Part shown: positions 34,561-47,034 of the stretch, piece after piece
How positions within the stretch are numbered: the first letter of the stretch is position 1
Layout: each line of letters begins with the position of its first letter
Assembly (NCBI GenBank): GCA_013350335.1
Contig: CM023541.1
Span: 38,308,739-38,372,738, forward strand
Origin: Chimonanthus salicifolius
Taxonomy: Eukaryota > Streptophyta > Magnoliopsida > Laurales > Calycanthaceae
Direction: 5' to 3'
Length of the DNA: 64,000 nucleotides
The notes under the pieces: generated by a model
What the model saw: the letters and a program-made list of their open reading frames with translations, nothing else
The model's database searches: none
What the model was told of the DNA's origin: nothing
Position numbers and translations under genes: made by a program

Positions 34561-36147
34561 TGGATAGTCCTCTTTTATTTGATGTTTGGCTTGACCCTTA
34601 TGGAATTTTCTTATCATTTAAAACCTATATAATGTCGTCCATATTTTAAAATCAGTGAGTATACTCTACTCACTAACCAAACTAGGGTCTTGTCCATTAT
34701 TCTCCCAATCTTAGTATTACAACATAATTTTCGAATATCCTTCCACGTTTGTTTCAACCATTTAATCATTATTGGAATGGATTTCAAGTTCATGGCCTTA
34801 TAACCAGTTGGCCGCCCCAAACATCGCAATCAAATATGGACCCCATGGTTTCGGCCATTCCATAGCCGAAACCATAGTTCCCTTAATTCTCTTAAATTTA
34901 ATACCATGAAACATAAACCTTACCTGCTTTCCTCGTCTCCTTCGTTTCTTTAGGTCTGATCTTTACTCCTCAGTCATTCTCCTTTCTTGTTCCTTCACCG
35001 ATTTCTCCAAGTGTAAGCCGAAAATGGGAGAGAGAGGAATTGGAGAAGATGCCAATCTCTTTGAATGCAAGAGATGGATTTTGGCCACAAGTGTGGAGTG
35101 TCCCTTGAGCTGATATCTTTTATGTGAAAGACCAAACATTTTCTTAGTGCTCTAGATGTAGCAATGGAGAGGAAGAGAGATGGAGAAGAGAAGAAAATCT
35201 CTAAGTTTCTTAGAGGTGCTATCGGCCAAGGAGTGTAGGTTGAGAGAGGGAGAGAGAGATGGAAAATATCTTGTTTCAAAGAGAGGGGATCAGCCAAAGG
35301 GGTGGAGTATACCCCTTAGTAATCAGCCCTTCATCCTCCCAACCACCCTCCTTAATGCTTGTATCCAACCAAGGAGTCTCTTGGCCAAACCAAGAAACCT
35401 CCTTGGTTCCCAACGTGTCACCTTGGGTTTCCATCCCATGAGATGGAAACCCTCTCTCCCACATTGACTCGCTTAAATGGGAGACTCCTCAATTACCCTT
35501 TCAACTCAACTCAACTTTAATGAACTCATTCTCCAACTCATCTTAATTGAACTCATTCTCCAACTTAAACACTTGAACTCAACATTAATACATTCTTAAC
35601 TCAACGCATGTGAATTTACTTTCCAACTCAAGCCACTCAACACATTTGAACTCACCCATGGTTGACCAAGTCAACCATGGTTAGCCGACCATGCATGTTG
35701 CATTAAATCACTTGCCACCTCACTTCATGTGGTGGATTTGGGTCCCACTTGGCCATGTCACTCACATGCCACCTCACTTGATGAGGTGGATCCCATGCCT
35801 TGGATCCTAATTGGGTATTTGACCCAATTAAATTAATCTTTTACCCATTTACTTTCAAAACCCATTCACCTTGACCTATCGGGTCCCATTTGGGTAATTG
35901 ACCCATTTAATTACACTTACCCACTTATTTCCATACAAACTCTATCCATGACCCGTTGGGTCGTAATTGCTCCAATTCCTTACCCATCTAAGGTCCATTC
36001 CATCCATAATCTTAAATTCAACAAATTTAACAATTAAAATCGACAGAATCTAATATATTAACGCATTGAAAAATCCGGGATGTTACAATATTACCGTATT
36101 TTGAAATTTTCGTCTCGAAAATCGAGCGAAGTAGGGTTTCAAACAAC

Positions 36148-37942
36148 TCATACAAAAAGCTTAGGATGAGTTGCTCTCATTTCTGATTTAAGCTCCCAGG
36201 TGCCTTCTTCATTACCATGTCGATCCCATACCACCTTGACGAACTGAATGGCTCGGTTCTGTAACACCCTTTGTTCTTTCCTGATTACTCTGACCGGCCT
36301 TTCAACATAAGTCACGTCGCTTTGCATATCAGCCTCTTGCAGATTCAGCACATGCGAAGGATCAGGATTGTATTTCCTCAACATAGAAACATGGAACACA
36401 TCGTGCAAAGATGACAACTGTGGAGGAAGTTTCAATTGATAAGCCACTTCCCCCATCCTCTTTTGGATTGGAAAGGGTCCCACAAATCTAGGTGACAACT
36501 TCCCTTTCTTTCCGAATCGCATGTGTCCCTTTCGTGGCGAGACTTTCAGGAATACTAAGTCTCCCCTTCAAACTCAAGGAATCTCCTTCTCTTGTCCGCA
36601 TAGCTCTTCTGACGACTCTGAGCAGTGAACATATGTTCTTGTATCACCTTGATTTGTTCTGTAGTTTCTGCAACTAGATCAGGTCCAATAAGTGCAGGCT
36701 CACCGGCCTCTGTCCAACACACTGGTGATCTACAGGGTCTACCATACAACGCCTCGAAAGGAGTCATCTGGAGGCTTGCCTGGTAACTGTTGTTGTAAGA
36801 GAACTCAACCAGTGGTAAGTGATCCTCCCATCCACCTTTGAAGTCTAACATACATGCTCTCAGCATGTCCTCCAATGTCTGTATTGTTCTTTCTGACTGT
36901 CTATCAGTCTGTGGATGGAACGTTGTGCTAATCAATAAATTTGTCCCCATAGCTGACTGCATGCTCTGCCACACCCTGCCAGTGAATCGACCATCTCTGT
37001 CGAACACAATAGTCTTGGGGATTCCATGTAGTCTGATGATATCTTTGATATATCGTCGTCCCAGAGTCTCAGATGAATCTGTCATCTTGATTGGGAGAAA
37101 GTGTGCAGACTTGGTCAATCGATCTACCACAACCCATATTGCATCGTTGCCCTTTGATGACCTTGGCAACCCCGTCACAAAATCCATGGAAATATGTTCC
37201 TATTTCCACTCTGGCACTAGTAAGGGTTTGAGTAATCCTGGTTGCTTCTGATGTTCCGTCTTGACCTGCTGACAAGTCAGGCAGTGAGCAACAAACTCTG
37301 TTACATTTCGTTCGAGTCCGTGCCACCAATAGTGCCTTTTCAGGTCATAATACATCTTGGTGCTACCCGGATGAATAGAGAGTTTTGTTTGGTGGGCTTC
37401 GATCAACAACTCTCTTCTGCAGCTTTGAGGCATATACGTCCTGCCTCGGAATAAAAGACCTTGTCCCGGTCGTAATTCCCATTCTGGTATAACCTCACAG
37501 TAGACATTTTAGCCCATATCTCTTCCACTTCCGGATCTGTCCGTTGTTCCTGCTCAATCTTGGAAACCATGTTGGACCGTACGATCAGATTATACATACT
37601 CCCATGATTCTTGATGTACAAATTGAACTCTCGAATGGTATTCAGGATTTCCCATTCCTTCATAATCAAACTGGCCACTGTTGCATGTGACATGCGACTG
37701 AGGGCATCTGCCACTTTGTTTGCCTTGCCAGGATGATATTGAAGCGCAAACTCATAGTCTTGTAGATATTCCATCCATCTGCGTTGTCTCATATTGAGTT
37801 CCTTTTGATCAAACAGATATTTCAAACTTTTGTGATCTGAAAATACCTCAAACTTCTTGCCATAAAGATAGTGTCTCCAGCTTTTGAGAGCGAAGACCAC
37901 TGCGGCTAATTCCAGATCATGTGTGGGATAATGGCGAACCAA
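36148..37942 (-). pseudogene. Tekay-like RNaseH-IN-chromodomain pseudogene
   Basis: RNase H (37942-37700: [40 protein letters not shown]); zinc-binding integrase domain (37430-37250: SIHPGSTKMYY, CLTCQQVKTEH); integrase core (37187-36560: [49 protein letters not shown], the last with Arg where Gly is usual); and the C-terminal part with chromodomain (36522-36150: [43 protein letters not shown]). Frame changes occur near 37430, 37195 and 36550. It is less decayed than the copy at 2490-5653. Confidence 0.9.
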
Positions 37943-38532
37943 AACTTACAGACCTTGCAGAAACTGGATTTTGGTCCGCCTCTTTTCAACGAAACCGAAA
38001 CAGGTCTAAGGGGGTTCCACAAGCATTCAAAGTCAAAATCGCACCTTACAGATTTGATGGAGGGACAAAAACGACCGTAGAGGTGTGGGGGTTTATGTTC
38101 ATATCCTAAGAAAGACTCCAGATCTAAGGGCACAAACAGAGACTGCCTATGTACCCCCCAAAAGATGCAGTAAAAACCTCTCTGAAATGATGAAGAAGGG
38201 ATCTTCTGGAACAACTAGTCACTGAAAAAGTGTCGCAGCAAAGAAATCAGGGACCTTCCGTTCTAGTTGATACCATGTTGAAGATAAAAATGTAGAAAGG
38301 GAAGAAAATAATGATGAGAAGGGACGAAAGCTGAGATAAATTAATTCTCTACATGTATTTCTTGTAATGAAGGAGAGTACACATGTATTTATAGATTACA
38401 AGGAGCCAATCAAGGTGGCAAATAAGGAAAGAAAAATCAATTACACATAATGACACCTAATGACATCTGTAGGTCAACTCTATAATAAGTCATGTGAAAA
38501 ATACACAAATTCCAATATTTACAACATCAACA
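37943..38532 (-). mobile_element. Ty1/copia 5' LTR and leader remnant
   Basis: The LTR is 38276-38532 (257 bp): on the minus strand it starts TGTTGATGTTGTAAATATTG, contains CTATAAATACATG, and ends ATCTTCAACA, followed by TGGTATCA, a Met-tRNA-type primer site. The leader below it (to 37943) shares CCCTGATTTCTTTGCTGCGA and other stretches with the leader of the copia at 42423, so both are one family. Its coding part is gone, replaced by the truncated Tekay-like element. Confidence 0.75.
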
Positions 38533-38675
38533 ACCATTTTCTGTTTAAGCTAATGCTATGTCTTATCGGTCTTGTGTTTATCATTGTTCTACCAACTATG
38601 TTCTTCTTTGGATTAGTTTTACTTATTACTTGTTTGTATCATAGGAATCTAATGCCTGACTTCATTTTCTTGCAG

Positions 38676-38857
38676 AAAATGATTTTTCGTCTTTGGTTGG
38701 GTTGCAGTTTGTGTGGCATCTTTCACCTAAACATTTTGAAGCTGATGGAACTGGTGTGCTTCACCATCTTGTTCATGTTCCTTTGAAGGATACTCCATTG
38801 AGTGATTGTGGTGGGTTTTGTGGTGACCTCAATACCCAGATAAAACTGGAAGATAAT
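38676..38857 (+). CDS. GP210: GP210 exon 3
   Basis: Reads NDFSSLVGLQFVWHLSPKHF, then HHLVHVPLKDTPLSDCGGF and DLNTQIKLEDN, matching the conserved plant GP210 order. Acceptor TTCTTGCAG, donor GTACGT, 182 nt, ending at a codon boundary. Confidence 0.93.
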
Positions 38858-38988
38858 GTACGTATGAAACGTTTGATTGTTGTATTTCTTATGAAGTTAG
38901 TCTAGAGCATAATTTTTGATGGGGTTGATTGAGCCAGAACTTGGATGAGTCGACTTGGCTAGGTCACTTAGTCATTGGGTTAGGTGAA

Positions 38989-39187
38989 CCATGAGATGGG
39001 GATAGAATTTGGGTGGGCTGGGCCAAGTTCTTATTCTACCCTAGCCTTAGCTTGATTTCTAAAAACTAAGCTTGGGTTAGGTTCAAACCACGAGATGGGG
39101 ATGGAAGTTGGGTGGGCTGGGCCAAGTTTTTATTCTATCTTAGCCGTAGCCTGATTTCTAAAAACTAAGCCCTAGCTTAGTTGAGCC
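38989..39187. repeat. 99 bp direct tandem duplication
   Basis: Two copies of a unit with GAGATGGGGATRGAA, TTGGGTGGGCTGGGCCAAG, TTATTCTA and GATTTCTAAAAACTAAGC. About 90% alike by eye. Confidence 0.88.
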
Positions 39188-40499
39188 CATACTTGGACAA
39201 GACAAGCCCAACCAATAATAAATCCTTTGAAAACATTAAGGCCCAGTATTAGTCCCTATGGGCTCAAGTTGATCTCAATTAGGTATTAGTATTGGTCCCA
39301 GCCAAAGTCCTTAGAAAGTGCTTTTACCATTTTGGTGAAATCTATGGATTCTGATCTTAAATGCTAAAACTAAAATTATTACTCAATTTTGTGTTTGGCT
39401 TAAGCATTTTTGATTAAATAGTCTAATTCTTAAACTTGTCAATTAAATGCTAACCAAACAAATCCTAACCTTAAACTAAAAGAATGTTTAAACTCTAACC
39501 ATAAACCATCCAAGCAAATCCTTATTTTTCAACCAAAGCACCCTAGAAAGATTTTATAGAAGCAAGAATTTAATTTTAAAATGAAAAGGACTTAAAGCAA
39601 TAATTACAAATAAATTTGAATTTTATTATATATCACTTATACAATTCGGTGCGCCTGACTGCTTGAGGAATTAAACCAAGTCTAGTTCGATATTAATTTC
39701 GGCTTGCATTTTGAACCCAATTGAGTCTAAAGAACAATTTTGGGTCGGCCAGTCCGTAACTTGGATCAAGTTGGTTGGACTAAATTTGTTTAGGTTTAAC
39801 TCGTCAAGTAGGAGCTTTAATTTTTAGCCCTAGTTTGCACTTGATTTGGTTGACTAAATTGTTGACTCATCATCTCGGCTTGGTCAGCATTGATGAAGTC
39901 AAGTCAATCTTGACTAGGTCAGAATTTGGTAGAATCTAGATTTTCATCTATGCCTTCTTTAGCATAAAAAATATTCCCAATTTATAAATGCTTACGTTGA
40001 CCGTAATTGGGATCCCATGGGCAACATCACCCATGGGCCACTAAATGTCCCAAGCCTTATGTGGGGCCTACTTGGGCCCTACATGTGTTTCATGCCTTAC
40101 CTCACCTCTTGAATTGGATCCGTACCCATTTTGAACCCATTCTGAGTTGAATTTAGCGTTGATTTGAAAACCAAGCAAAAATGACCTCATTTTTTTTTGA
40201 AAGGTAAAAATGACCTCATTTTCACCGTTGATTTTTAGAACTTTGAAAATTATGGCTTCTGAAATTGAACTCTGATGTACCTAATTCTTTTATATGAAGC
40301 ATCTTCTAGAAAACACCTTTAAAACGGAACCAACTCACTTCATGAACCCATCCGTGTGGGCCCATCGGCTCATCAGTGAACTCTTACTCTTTTACACTCC
40401 CATGTATCCGATGTTCTTGTTGGGCTTTGGGGTGGATGTTCTTGTTGCGGGTGGGGGGATGAGGTGGGAGAGCACATCCCTGAAGGAAATATCCTTGCC

Positions 40500-41340
40500 A
40501 TATCTTTCCATATATATTAAAAAAAAACAGGAGATAGCCCTGTCCCTGCACAAACAGCTGACATCTCTTTTGCAATATAATTGAACCTTCTTGGGGTCCC
40601 TCTTCTTACTAGATGTCCATACAATGGCATTGGTTGAATCCCCTTTAGTAATGAGTTTCCTTTCTCTCCTCCCTTCCCAAAGTGAAGGAGGTCTTCTAAT
40701 GGCCAAAAGTTCTGTCTCATTAGAATCCCTATGCTCCAACAATTTGGAATAGAGCATCACCATATCACAAGAATGATTGTGAAGAAAACCTCGTTGTTCC
40801 TGCTGGTCATGGATTCCCCCCTGCTGCACCATCTAAATCAAATTTAAAATGACTTGCTGGAGGTGGGATCCACTTTTGTGTTAGGTTTCCTTTTTGCCCT
40901 GCCACAGTTTAAGCAATCTGTGCAAGCCCGAAGGAAACATAAAAAATTAGACCCTTGAATTGCTTGTGACCCAGCAGTGAAGAAAAAAAAGAAGAGACCT
41001 AGTTTCCTCAAAAATCTCCTTCATTGACTTTTCCTAGATTCAAGGATCTTGAGTTTCTTTCCTTCCAAACTGACCAAATTAATGATTGGAATTGTTTGCC
41101 ACACAACCTTTCTCCTCTCTTTGAAAACAGCACCAGCCCAATGGCACATTACCTTTTACACCAATCTTCCCATCACCCAAGAGCATCCCATTTAGCCTAG
41201 AAGCCAGTTCCACATTTCCTTTACGAAGGGGGAAGAACATAAAGCATGATTGACTTCCTCATCTCCGTACAACCCACATGATGAGCACGTCTTTTTGTAT
41301 GACTCTTTTTTATTGCAGATTACATAGTGGTAAATATATC
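40500..41340 (-). pseudogene. LINE 3' end: zinc-binding and RNase H domains
   Basis: On the minus strand, from right to left: an RT zinc-binding motif (CSSCGLYGDEEVNHALCSS, about 41310-41240), WSVWKERNSRS (about 41080), then an RNase H domain (HRDSNETELLAIRRP, LITKGDSTNAIVWTSS; 40740-40590). This order is that of plant L1 elements with a C-terminal RNase H. There are several stops and no RT or endonuclease: 5'-truncated and dead. Confidence 0.8.
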
Positions 41341-41599
41341 ATATATAGTACTAATCACTAAATGTGGAAAGATGGTGACTTCCTTGCACTTTTTTTTTTT
41401 TAATTATTATTATTATTTTTGTATATATGTTTGTAAATGTTACACAAAACAGTGAATCAAGTGAACTGGTTGACTTGACCTATAGTTGACTGAGTCATGG
41501 TCCTATTCCCAGTTGGAAAACCAAGTTTTTGAGTATAGTGAACGTCTTTGGTTGGACATTTGCATTAAATTTGCTTCTTGTATTTGCTCTCTTTTGCAG

Positions 41600-41816
41600 G
41601 GTGTAGGCTCTGATTTATATGTAGTGAGGGGAACTGAAATTGGCCATGAGGTTGTCTCTGTGCATTTGCTTGAGCCAGAACTTGAACATGTTGCTGATGA
41701 GATTGTTTTAACTGTAGTAGAAGCCATTTCTCTTGATCCTCCCTCACCAATTTTTGTTATCATTGGTGCTTCTATCCAGTATACTCTTAGAGTTATTCTG
41801 CAGAATACTCCTCAAG
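41600..41816 (+). CDS. GP210: GP210 exon 4
   Basis: Reads GVGSDLYVVRGTEIGHEVVS, then VHLLEPELEHVADEIVLTVV and SLDPPSPIFVIIGASIQYTL. This is the Ig-like luminal repeat region of GP210. Acceptor TTTTGCAG, donor GTTATT. One base is carried to exon 5. Confidence 0.93.
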
Positions 41817-42422
41817 GTTATTAAATGCAAATTTTCTTTAAGTTTGAATTTATGTCTATGTATGTTTTTGTGCATCATACACGTATGAAGGCTTGGTGAC
41901 TGCTTGCTTTTGGTGGGGCACATATAATGATCTCCAAACTTGTCCATGCACTCATTACCCTTTTAATTAATATCCAATCTAAGCCATCTCTCTTTTGACT
42001 CGTTCTCATTGTTAGATCGTGTGAAAAAAAATGAAAGTATTTATCCCATGCTTTAAATTTGAAACTAAAAAAAATGAAAATCAATGTCTAGGATGAAATG
42101 ATGGGGATCACTTTTGACAGTTCATTCTCTGCACGATTCCATATTCATCCTTTTGTTTGGTGTCAGAAAATGGGACCACACTTTGACATGGCTAGTGGCA
42201 TGTATATACACATGCACACATGTGAGTAGCCTGAATGTGCAGACATGCATTTGTTTGTAGCCTGAATCACATGTGCATCCTTATGTGCACACTTTCATAC
42301 CATGTTGGACCATGGGGATTGGTTCGTTGGAAAAGTCTATGCTTGATACAATGCCTACAAAAATCTGCGTGATTAAAGCCCACTAGGTATGGTTTTACAA
42401 TGACACTATAATCTGCTATAAA

Positions 42423-42654
42423 TGTTGTAGTGATTTCACATTTTACATGTGCTTTTGACTTTTAGATATCATTGATTGTAACTAATCTTTCTTCCCTTTT
42501 TTTGCTTGCCTTGATTGGTTTTTGCATTCTATATATACGTGTATCCTCTTTTGATTAAACACAAGAAATACAATACAGAGAATCAATCTCTCTCTTTTCT
42601 TCCCTTCTCTTTCATTACTTTCTTCCTTTTTTTTTTTCTATTTTCCTTCTAACA
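42423..42654 (+). repeat. 5' LTR of the copia element
   Basis: Aligns with the minus-strand copia LTR at 38276-38532 around TTGATTGG...CTATAWATAC and ACAAGAAATACA, and with 51648-51780. Its start was set by that alignment. Confidence 0.72.
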
Positions 42655-43042
42655 TGGTATCAGCCAGAATGGACACTCCCTGATTTCTTCGCTGCGATTT
42701 TTTTTCCCATCCTTAGAGAAGCCTTTTCTTCCTCAGAGCAGGGTTGTTGTTGGTTACTGCATTCATTGGGTGGTTCATAGGGCCATTTCTACTTGTGCCT
42801 TTAGATCTGTAGCATTTCTATGGATTTGAACTTGCAACCCCACAACTCTACCATCATTTTTGGCCCTACATCACATCTGTACGTTGCGATTTTGGGTTTG
42901 GATGCGTGTTTATGCCCTTTTGACCTGTTTCTACAAACTGATATAGGGATGTTCAAAACCAATTTTTAGATTTCCTCCTTTAAATCTGAGTGTGTACTCA
43001 TTTGTTCCTACTAAAAATTCACACCCATAGTCTCCCTTTGCC

Positions 43043-45749
43043 TGTAATACCCTGACCTAAAAAGTCCCACATTGCTAGTGGCATTGGAAATTCCCTGGTA
43101 TATAAGTAGTAGCATCCCTCCTTCTAGCACAAGGCCTTTTGGGAGCAACAGTGAGTTGGCTTGCCAAAACAAAGCCGTGGGGGTCCGTGTGAGGCCCAAA
43201 GCGGATAATATTGTGCTAGCGGGACGGATCGTTATAAATGGTTTTAGGGTCGGGTTTCCTCTTTGATTTATTTGGCAATCATTTATTAAATTTTAGTTAA
43301 TTAAAATTGGAACTTATTCATTTATTTTAAATTATTAATAGAATACTTCTAATTGAAATTCTAACTTAGTGGAATTAAAAATAAATCTAAGTTGACGTCT
43401 TATTTTCCATTTGTTTAATTTTAATTCGAAGAAGGTAAATTTGTAAATTTTCATTGGGTAGAAAGTGTGTGAAATCGGAGTCTATTATTCAATCCCTAAA
43501 TTCAATTGTGTTTTCCCCAAATAAATTTATCAAATTAAATTAACAAATCAATTTAAAGTATAATAATTTTCTAAATTAATTTTACCCACCACTACTGACC
43601 CGTTACCCCGGGTCGTGTTATTACATCCTAACCCCCCTTAAAGAAATTTCGTCATCGAAATTTACTTAACGTACGTACCTTGTTCATCAAATAATTCTGG
43701 ATACGCCTGTTGTATTGCTACTTTCCGTTCCCACGTTGAGCTTTCAATTCCGTGGTGTTGCCAAAGCACTTGAACCAAAGAAATGGTCTTTGTGCGGAGC
43801 ACTTGATCTCTAGAACCCAAAATTTTAACAGGCTTCTCTTCATATGCGGCATCCTCGTTGACGTCCAAATCTTGGTAATTCAGCACATGGGAAGGGTTTG
43901 CATGATACTTCCTAAGCATTGATACATGGAAGACATTGTGAACTCGAGCAAGCTTGGGTGGAAGGGCAAGTGTGTATGCTACCTCCCCCACACGACTCAA
44001 GATCTCAAATGGTCCGATGAACTGAGGAGCTAACTTCCCTTTGCTCCTAAACCGCTGCTAATTCCAGATCATGAGTTGGTTAGTTCTGTTCATGTGCTTT
44101 CAACTGTCGAGACCCATAAGCCACCACCTGGTTCTTTTGCATCAGTACGTATCCCAATCCATCTCAGGAAGCATCACAATAGACGACATAACCCAAACCT
44201 CTTTCTGGAACGATCCACACAGGTGAAGTTGTCAACCTCTCCTTTAGTTCTGAAAATACTTTATCGCACTGTTCAGTCCACACAAACTTAACATCTTTTC
44301 TCGTTAACTTGGTCATTGGAGCCGCAAGTGTAAAAAAATCTTTAATGAACCGTCTATAATAACTTGCCAAGCCTAAGAAGCTGCGAATCTCAAAAACACT
44401 TCGAGGTCTCTCCCATTTCAATACTGCTTCTACCTTAGCTGGATTCACCGATATGCCACTGGCTGAAACCACATGGCCTAAGAATTGTACCTCTGTTAGC
44501 CAGAATTCACACTTACTGAACTTAGTGATCTCTTAGTAACTGTAAGATCACGCTTAAATGATCATGCACTTCTTCTGATTTCGAATAGATTAAGATGTCA
44601 TCAATGAACACTATCACAAAATGATCCAAATATGCCCCAAAAGTTCTATTCATTAAGTTCATGAATGTTGCGGGTGCATTTGTCACGCCAAATGGCATAA
44701 CTACGAACTCAAAGTGACCAAACTTTGTGCGGAAAGCTGTCTTTGCTATGTCACACTATTTGACTCTTACCTGGTGGTATCCCGATCCTAGGTCTATCTT
44801 AGAGAAATGTTTTGCTCCCTTCAACTGATCAAATAAGTCATCAATCTGAGGAATGTGATATTTGTTCTTAATCGTGACCTTGTTCAACCGTCTGTAGTAC
44901 AAAGTCTCATGGATCCATCTTTCTTTTTCACAAATAGGGTTGGTGCGCCCCAAGGAGATGTACTTGGTCGGACAAAACTGACTTCGCTCAATTCGTTCAA
45001 CTGTTTCTTTAGCTCTTCTGTCTCAGCTGGTGCCATTTTATATGGAGGGAGTGTGATAGGGGGTGTTCCAGGAATTAAGTCTATGCAAAACTCCACTTCT
45101 CTATGTGGGGGTAACTGTGTCAATTTCTCAATAAACACATCTGGAAACTCACATACAACTTTGGGCATTTCTAACCCTGCAGGTGGGCCCAAAGCGGACA
45201 ATATCACACTTGGAAGTTGGGGTGGAGTCGTTACAAGTGGTATCAGGGGGATGGATTGTAATACCCTGCCCTAAAAAGTCCCACATTGCTAGTGGCATTG
45301 GAAATTCCCTAGTATATAAGTAGTAGCATTCCTCCTTCTAGCACGAGGCCTTTTGGGCCTGGCCATGTGGGCCGAGGCCCAAAGCAAAACCGTGAGGGCA
45401 TGCTGGGCCCAAAACGAACAATATCACACTGGGAAGTTGGGGTAGAGTTGTTACAAATAGTATCAGAGCATGGTTCAACTCTCTGCCTGAGGGTGTGGGC
45501 TTGGTTGTTGTGTGTGCAGAGCCAGGGACGACTCTGGCTTTAAGGGGGGTAGATTTTATTACCCTGCCGTAAAAAGTCCCACATTGCTAGTGGCATTGAT
45601 AATTTCCTCGTATATAAATAGTAGCATTCCTCCTTCTAGCACAAGGCCTTTTGGGAGCAACGGTGGGTTGGCTCGCCAAATCAAAGCCGTGCGGGTCCGT
45701 GTGTAGGCCTAAAGCGGACAATATTGTGCCAGTGGGACTGGTCGTTACA
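43043..45749 (+). mobile_element. TRIM tandem array with an embedded gypsy fragment
   Basis: Four TRIM LTRs or pieces: 43043-43236 (end degraded, GTTATA), a tail piece 45182-45232, 45257-45455 and 45555-45749. The last two flank a short internal part with primer site TAGTATCAGAGC (45458-45469) and polypurine AAGGGGGGTAGA before 45555. A second primer-site-like GTGGTATCAG and GGGGGATGGA lie between 45233 and 45256. Thus LTR and internal parts alternate, as in concatemers formed by recombination. A gypsy fragment on the opposite strand fills 43240-45181. The outer flanks TTGCC (43038-43042) and TGGCC (45750-45754) could be one decayed 5 bp target duplication. Confidence 0.78.
43240..45181 (-). 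pseudogene. Tekay-like gypsy fragment with an internal deletion
   Basis: On the minus strand: RT (45180-44500, [31 protein letters not shown]), start of RNase H (to about 44056, ending HDLELAA), then a direct jump to the C-terminal part with chromodomain (44040-43680, [34 protein letters not shown]), the hairpin (43644-43663), polypurine TAAGGGGGGTTAGGA, and the first 390 bp of the 3' LTR (43626 down to 43240). The second half of RNase H and all of integrase are deleted. The LTR part is the same family as the solo LTR at 59301-63186. Confidence 0.88.
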
Positions 45750-46235
45750 TGGCCCTAGTGCCTATCTATTATGTTGACCTAGGGTTTTGGTCAACGAAGG
45801 GGCCCACTTTCCTTGTTCTTCTACACCACTTTAGAGATGCCTGAAAACCCATTTTCCCTCTTTTTTCCTTTAATCTGCCACATGAGCTTGCAGATCTCGT
45901 TGGAAACTTGATTTCTACACTCGCCCATGGCCTTAGTATCTATCCCTTTGGCATCTTCTTCTTCTTGAGCTCTATGGGATCCACTGTTGTTGTTGTTGTG
46001 TCATTGTCACTAACAGCTGTCTGGGTTTTTTTTTCAGGTTTTTGTCCAGATCTGGAGTGTTAGGAATTGGATTTACATCGGACTGGCTCCTACACCGTCA
46101 CCCTTGACCTCTTTTCTCATCTCACTAATCAGGGTGTTGATTTGTGCTTGTGGGGCCCATATTCTCTAGCGTAGTTACTACAACAGATTTTTTTTTTTTT
46201 TTTTTTGTTTTTTTGCATCTTTCACTTCATTATGT

Positions 46236-47029
46236 CATCCATGGACAATAATGATGTTCTTACATCTTCTGACTCCACCTAGATTGGGAATTACAACTGC
46301 TCTTTTAAATGAGACCAATTATTTCAATGGTCTCATTCAGCTAAGATGTTTCTTGATGCTAAACAAAAAGACGGATTATATTGATGGTACACCCATGGAG
46401 CCTACGAAGGATGATCCCAAATACAAGGAATGGAAAGCCAATAATTCCTTAGTTCAATCCTAGCTCTTACACTCTATGGAAGAGCATGTTCGAGGACTAG
46501 TGTATACAATACCAGCTATGAAGGATGTATGTAATACAATCCAAGCCTTATATTTTGAAGATGATAACTCTGCTCGCATCTATGAACTATATCAGGATGT
46601 TGCTCATCTTCGACAGGGGGAGTTATCCCTAATTCAATAGTATTAAAAAATGCGAAGTTATTGGTTGGAACTTTTTCAGCTGGAGACTATTAAATTTGGG
46701 CATGTTGCATATACTTTATCGCACAAGCAATATGTTTACAAACGACGCACCTTTGATTTACTGGCTTGTCTTAACTTTGACTTTGACCCTATTCGAGCTC
46801 AAAGTTTGAGCAAGCGACCTTTTCCACTTCTCAATGAGGTCTATTCTACATTGCTTTGTGATGAGCGACATCGCTTGGTTATGACTTCTGCCCTTGTGCC
46901 TGCTAATTGGTCGGCTCTTGTCTCTAAGGGGTCTCTCTCTTTCAAAGGGAAGGAACCAGTGATTGATATTCGACGGGATACCAACGGGCAAAAGAAGGGT
47001 GCCCGATTTTGGACGTACTGCAGGATGAC
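46236..47029 (+). pseudogene. Copia gag pseudogene
   Basis: UBN2-type copia gag: LNETNYFNGLIQLRCFLMLN, KTDYIDGTPMEPTKDDPKYK, then DDNSARIYELYQDVAHLRQG and VYKRRTFDLLACLNFDFDPI. Stops at about 46284, 46461 and 46638 and several shifts. The following zinc knuckle is interrupted by the TRIM at 47035-47604, after which SCYKLHGRPP continues. Confidence 0.8.
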
Positions 47030-47034
47030 CAATC

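Larger units (their letters stand above)
32691..36087 (-). repeat. 3' LTR of Tekay-like element (3.4 kb)
   Basis: On the + strand it runs TGTAACGCCCCGCCC to CCGGGATGTTACA; both tips end in TGTAAC/GTTACA. Inside, on the minus strand: a TATA-like GGGTATACTCC near 35305 with CT-rich sequence after it, a palindrome array (34250-34560) and tandem units (33388-33632). The ORF-like frames are spurious. Confidence 0.82.
32691..37942 (-). mobile_element. 5'-truncated Tekay-like Ty3/gypsy element in intron 2
   Basis: Minus-strand order RNase H, integrase, chromodomain, hairpin and LTR. RT, protease, gag and the 5' LTR are missing: similarity stops abruptly at about 37942, inside RNase H, where copia leader sequence begins. 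Such a join needs a deletion or recombination, not simple insertion. Confidence 0.88.
29078..38675 (+). other. GP210 intron 2 (9.6 kb)
   Basis: Donor GTAATT, acceptor TTCTTGCAG. The first about 360 bp (to 29440) and 38533-38675 look like original intron. The rest is a decayed LTR-type element (about 29440-32690), a Tekay-like element (32691-37942) and the 5' end of a copia element (37943-38532), all on the minus strand. Confidence 0.85.
38858..41599 (+). other. GP210 intron 3 (2.7 kb)
   Basis: Donor GTACGT, acceptor TTTTGCAG. It holds a 99 bp tandem duplication (38989-39187) and a minus-strand LINE end (about 40500-41340). A short direct repeat AAAATGACCTCATTTT around a T-run at 40180-40220 may be a very small retroposition scar. 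The rest is AT-rich and unremarkable. Confidence 0.85.

Noticed and set aside
34198..34632. ORFs of 128 and 144 codons on opposite strands
   Set aside because: Artefacts of the CCGTCCGCGGACGG palindrome array, which leaves both strands open.
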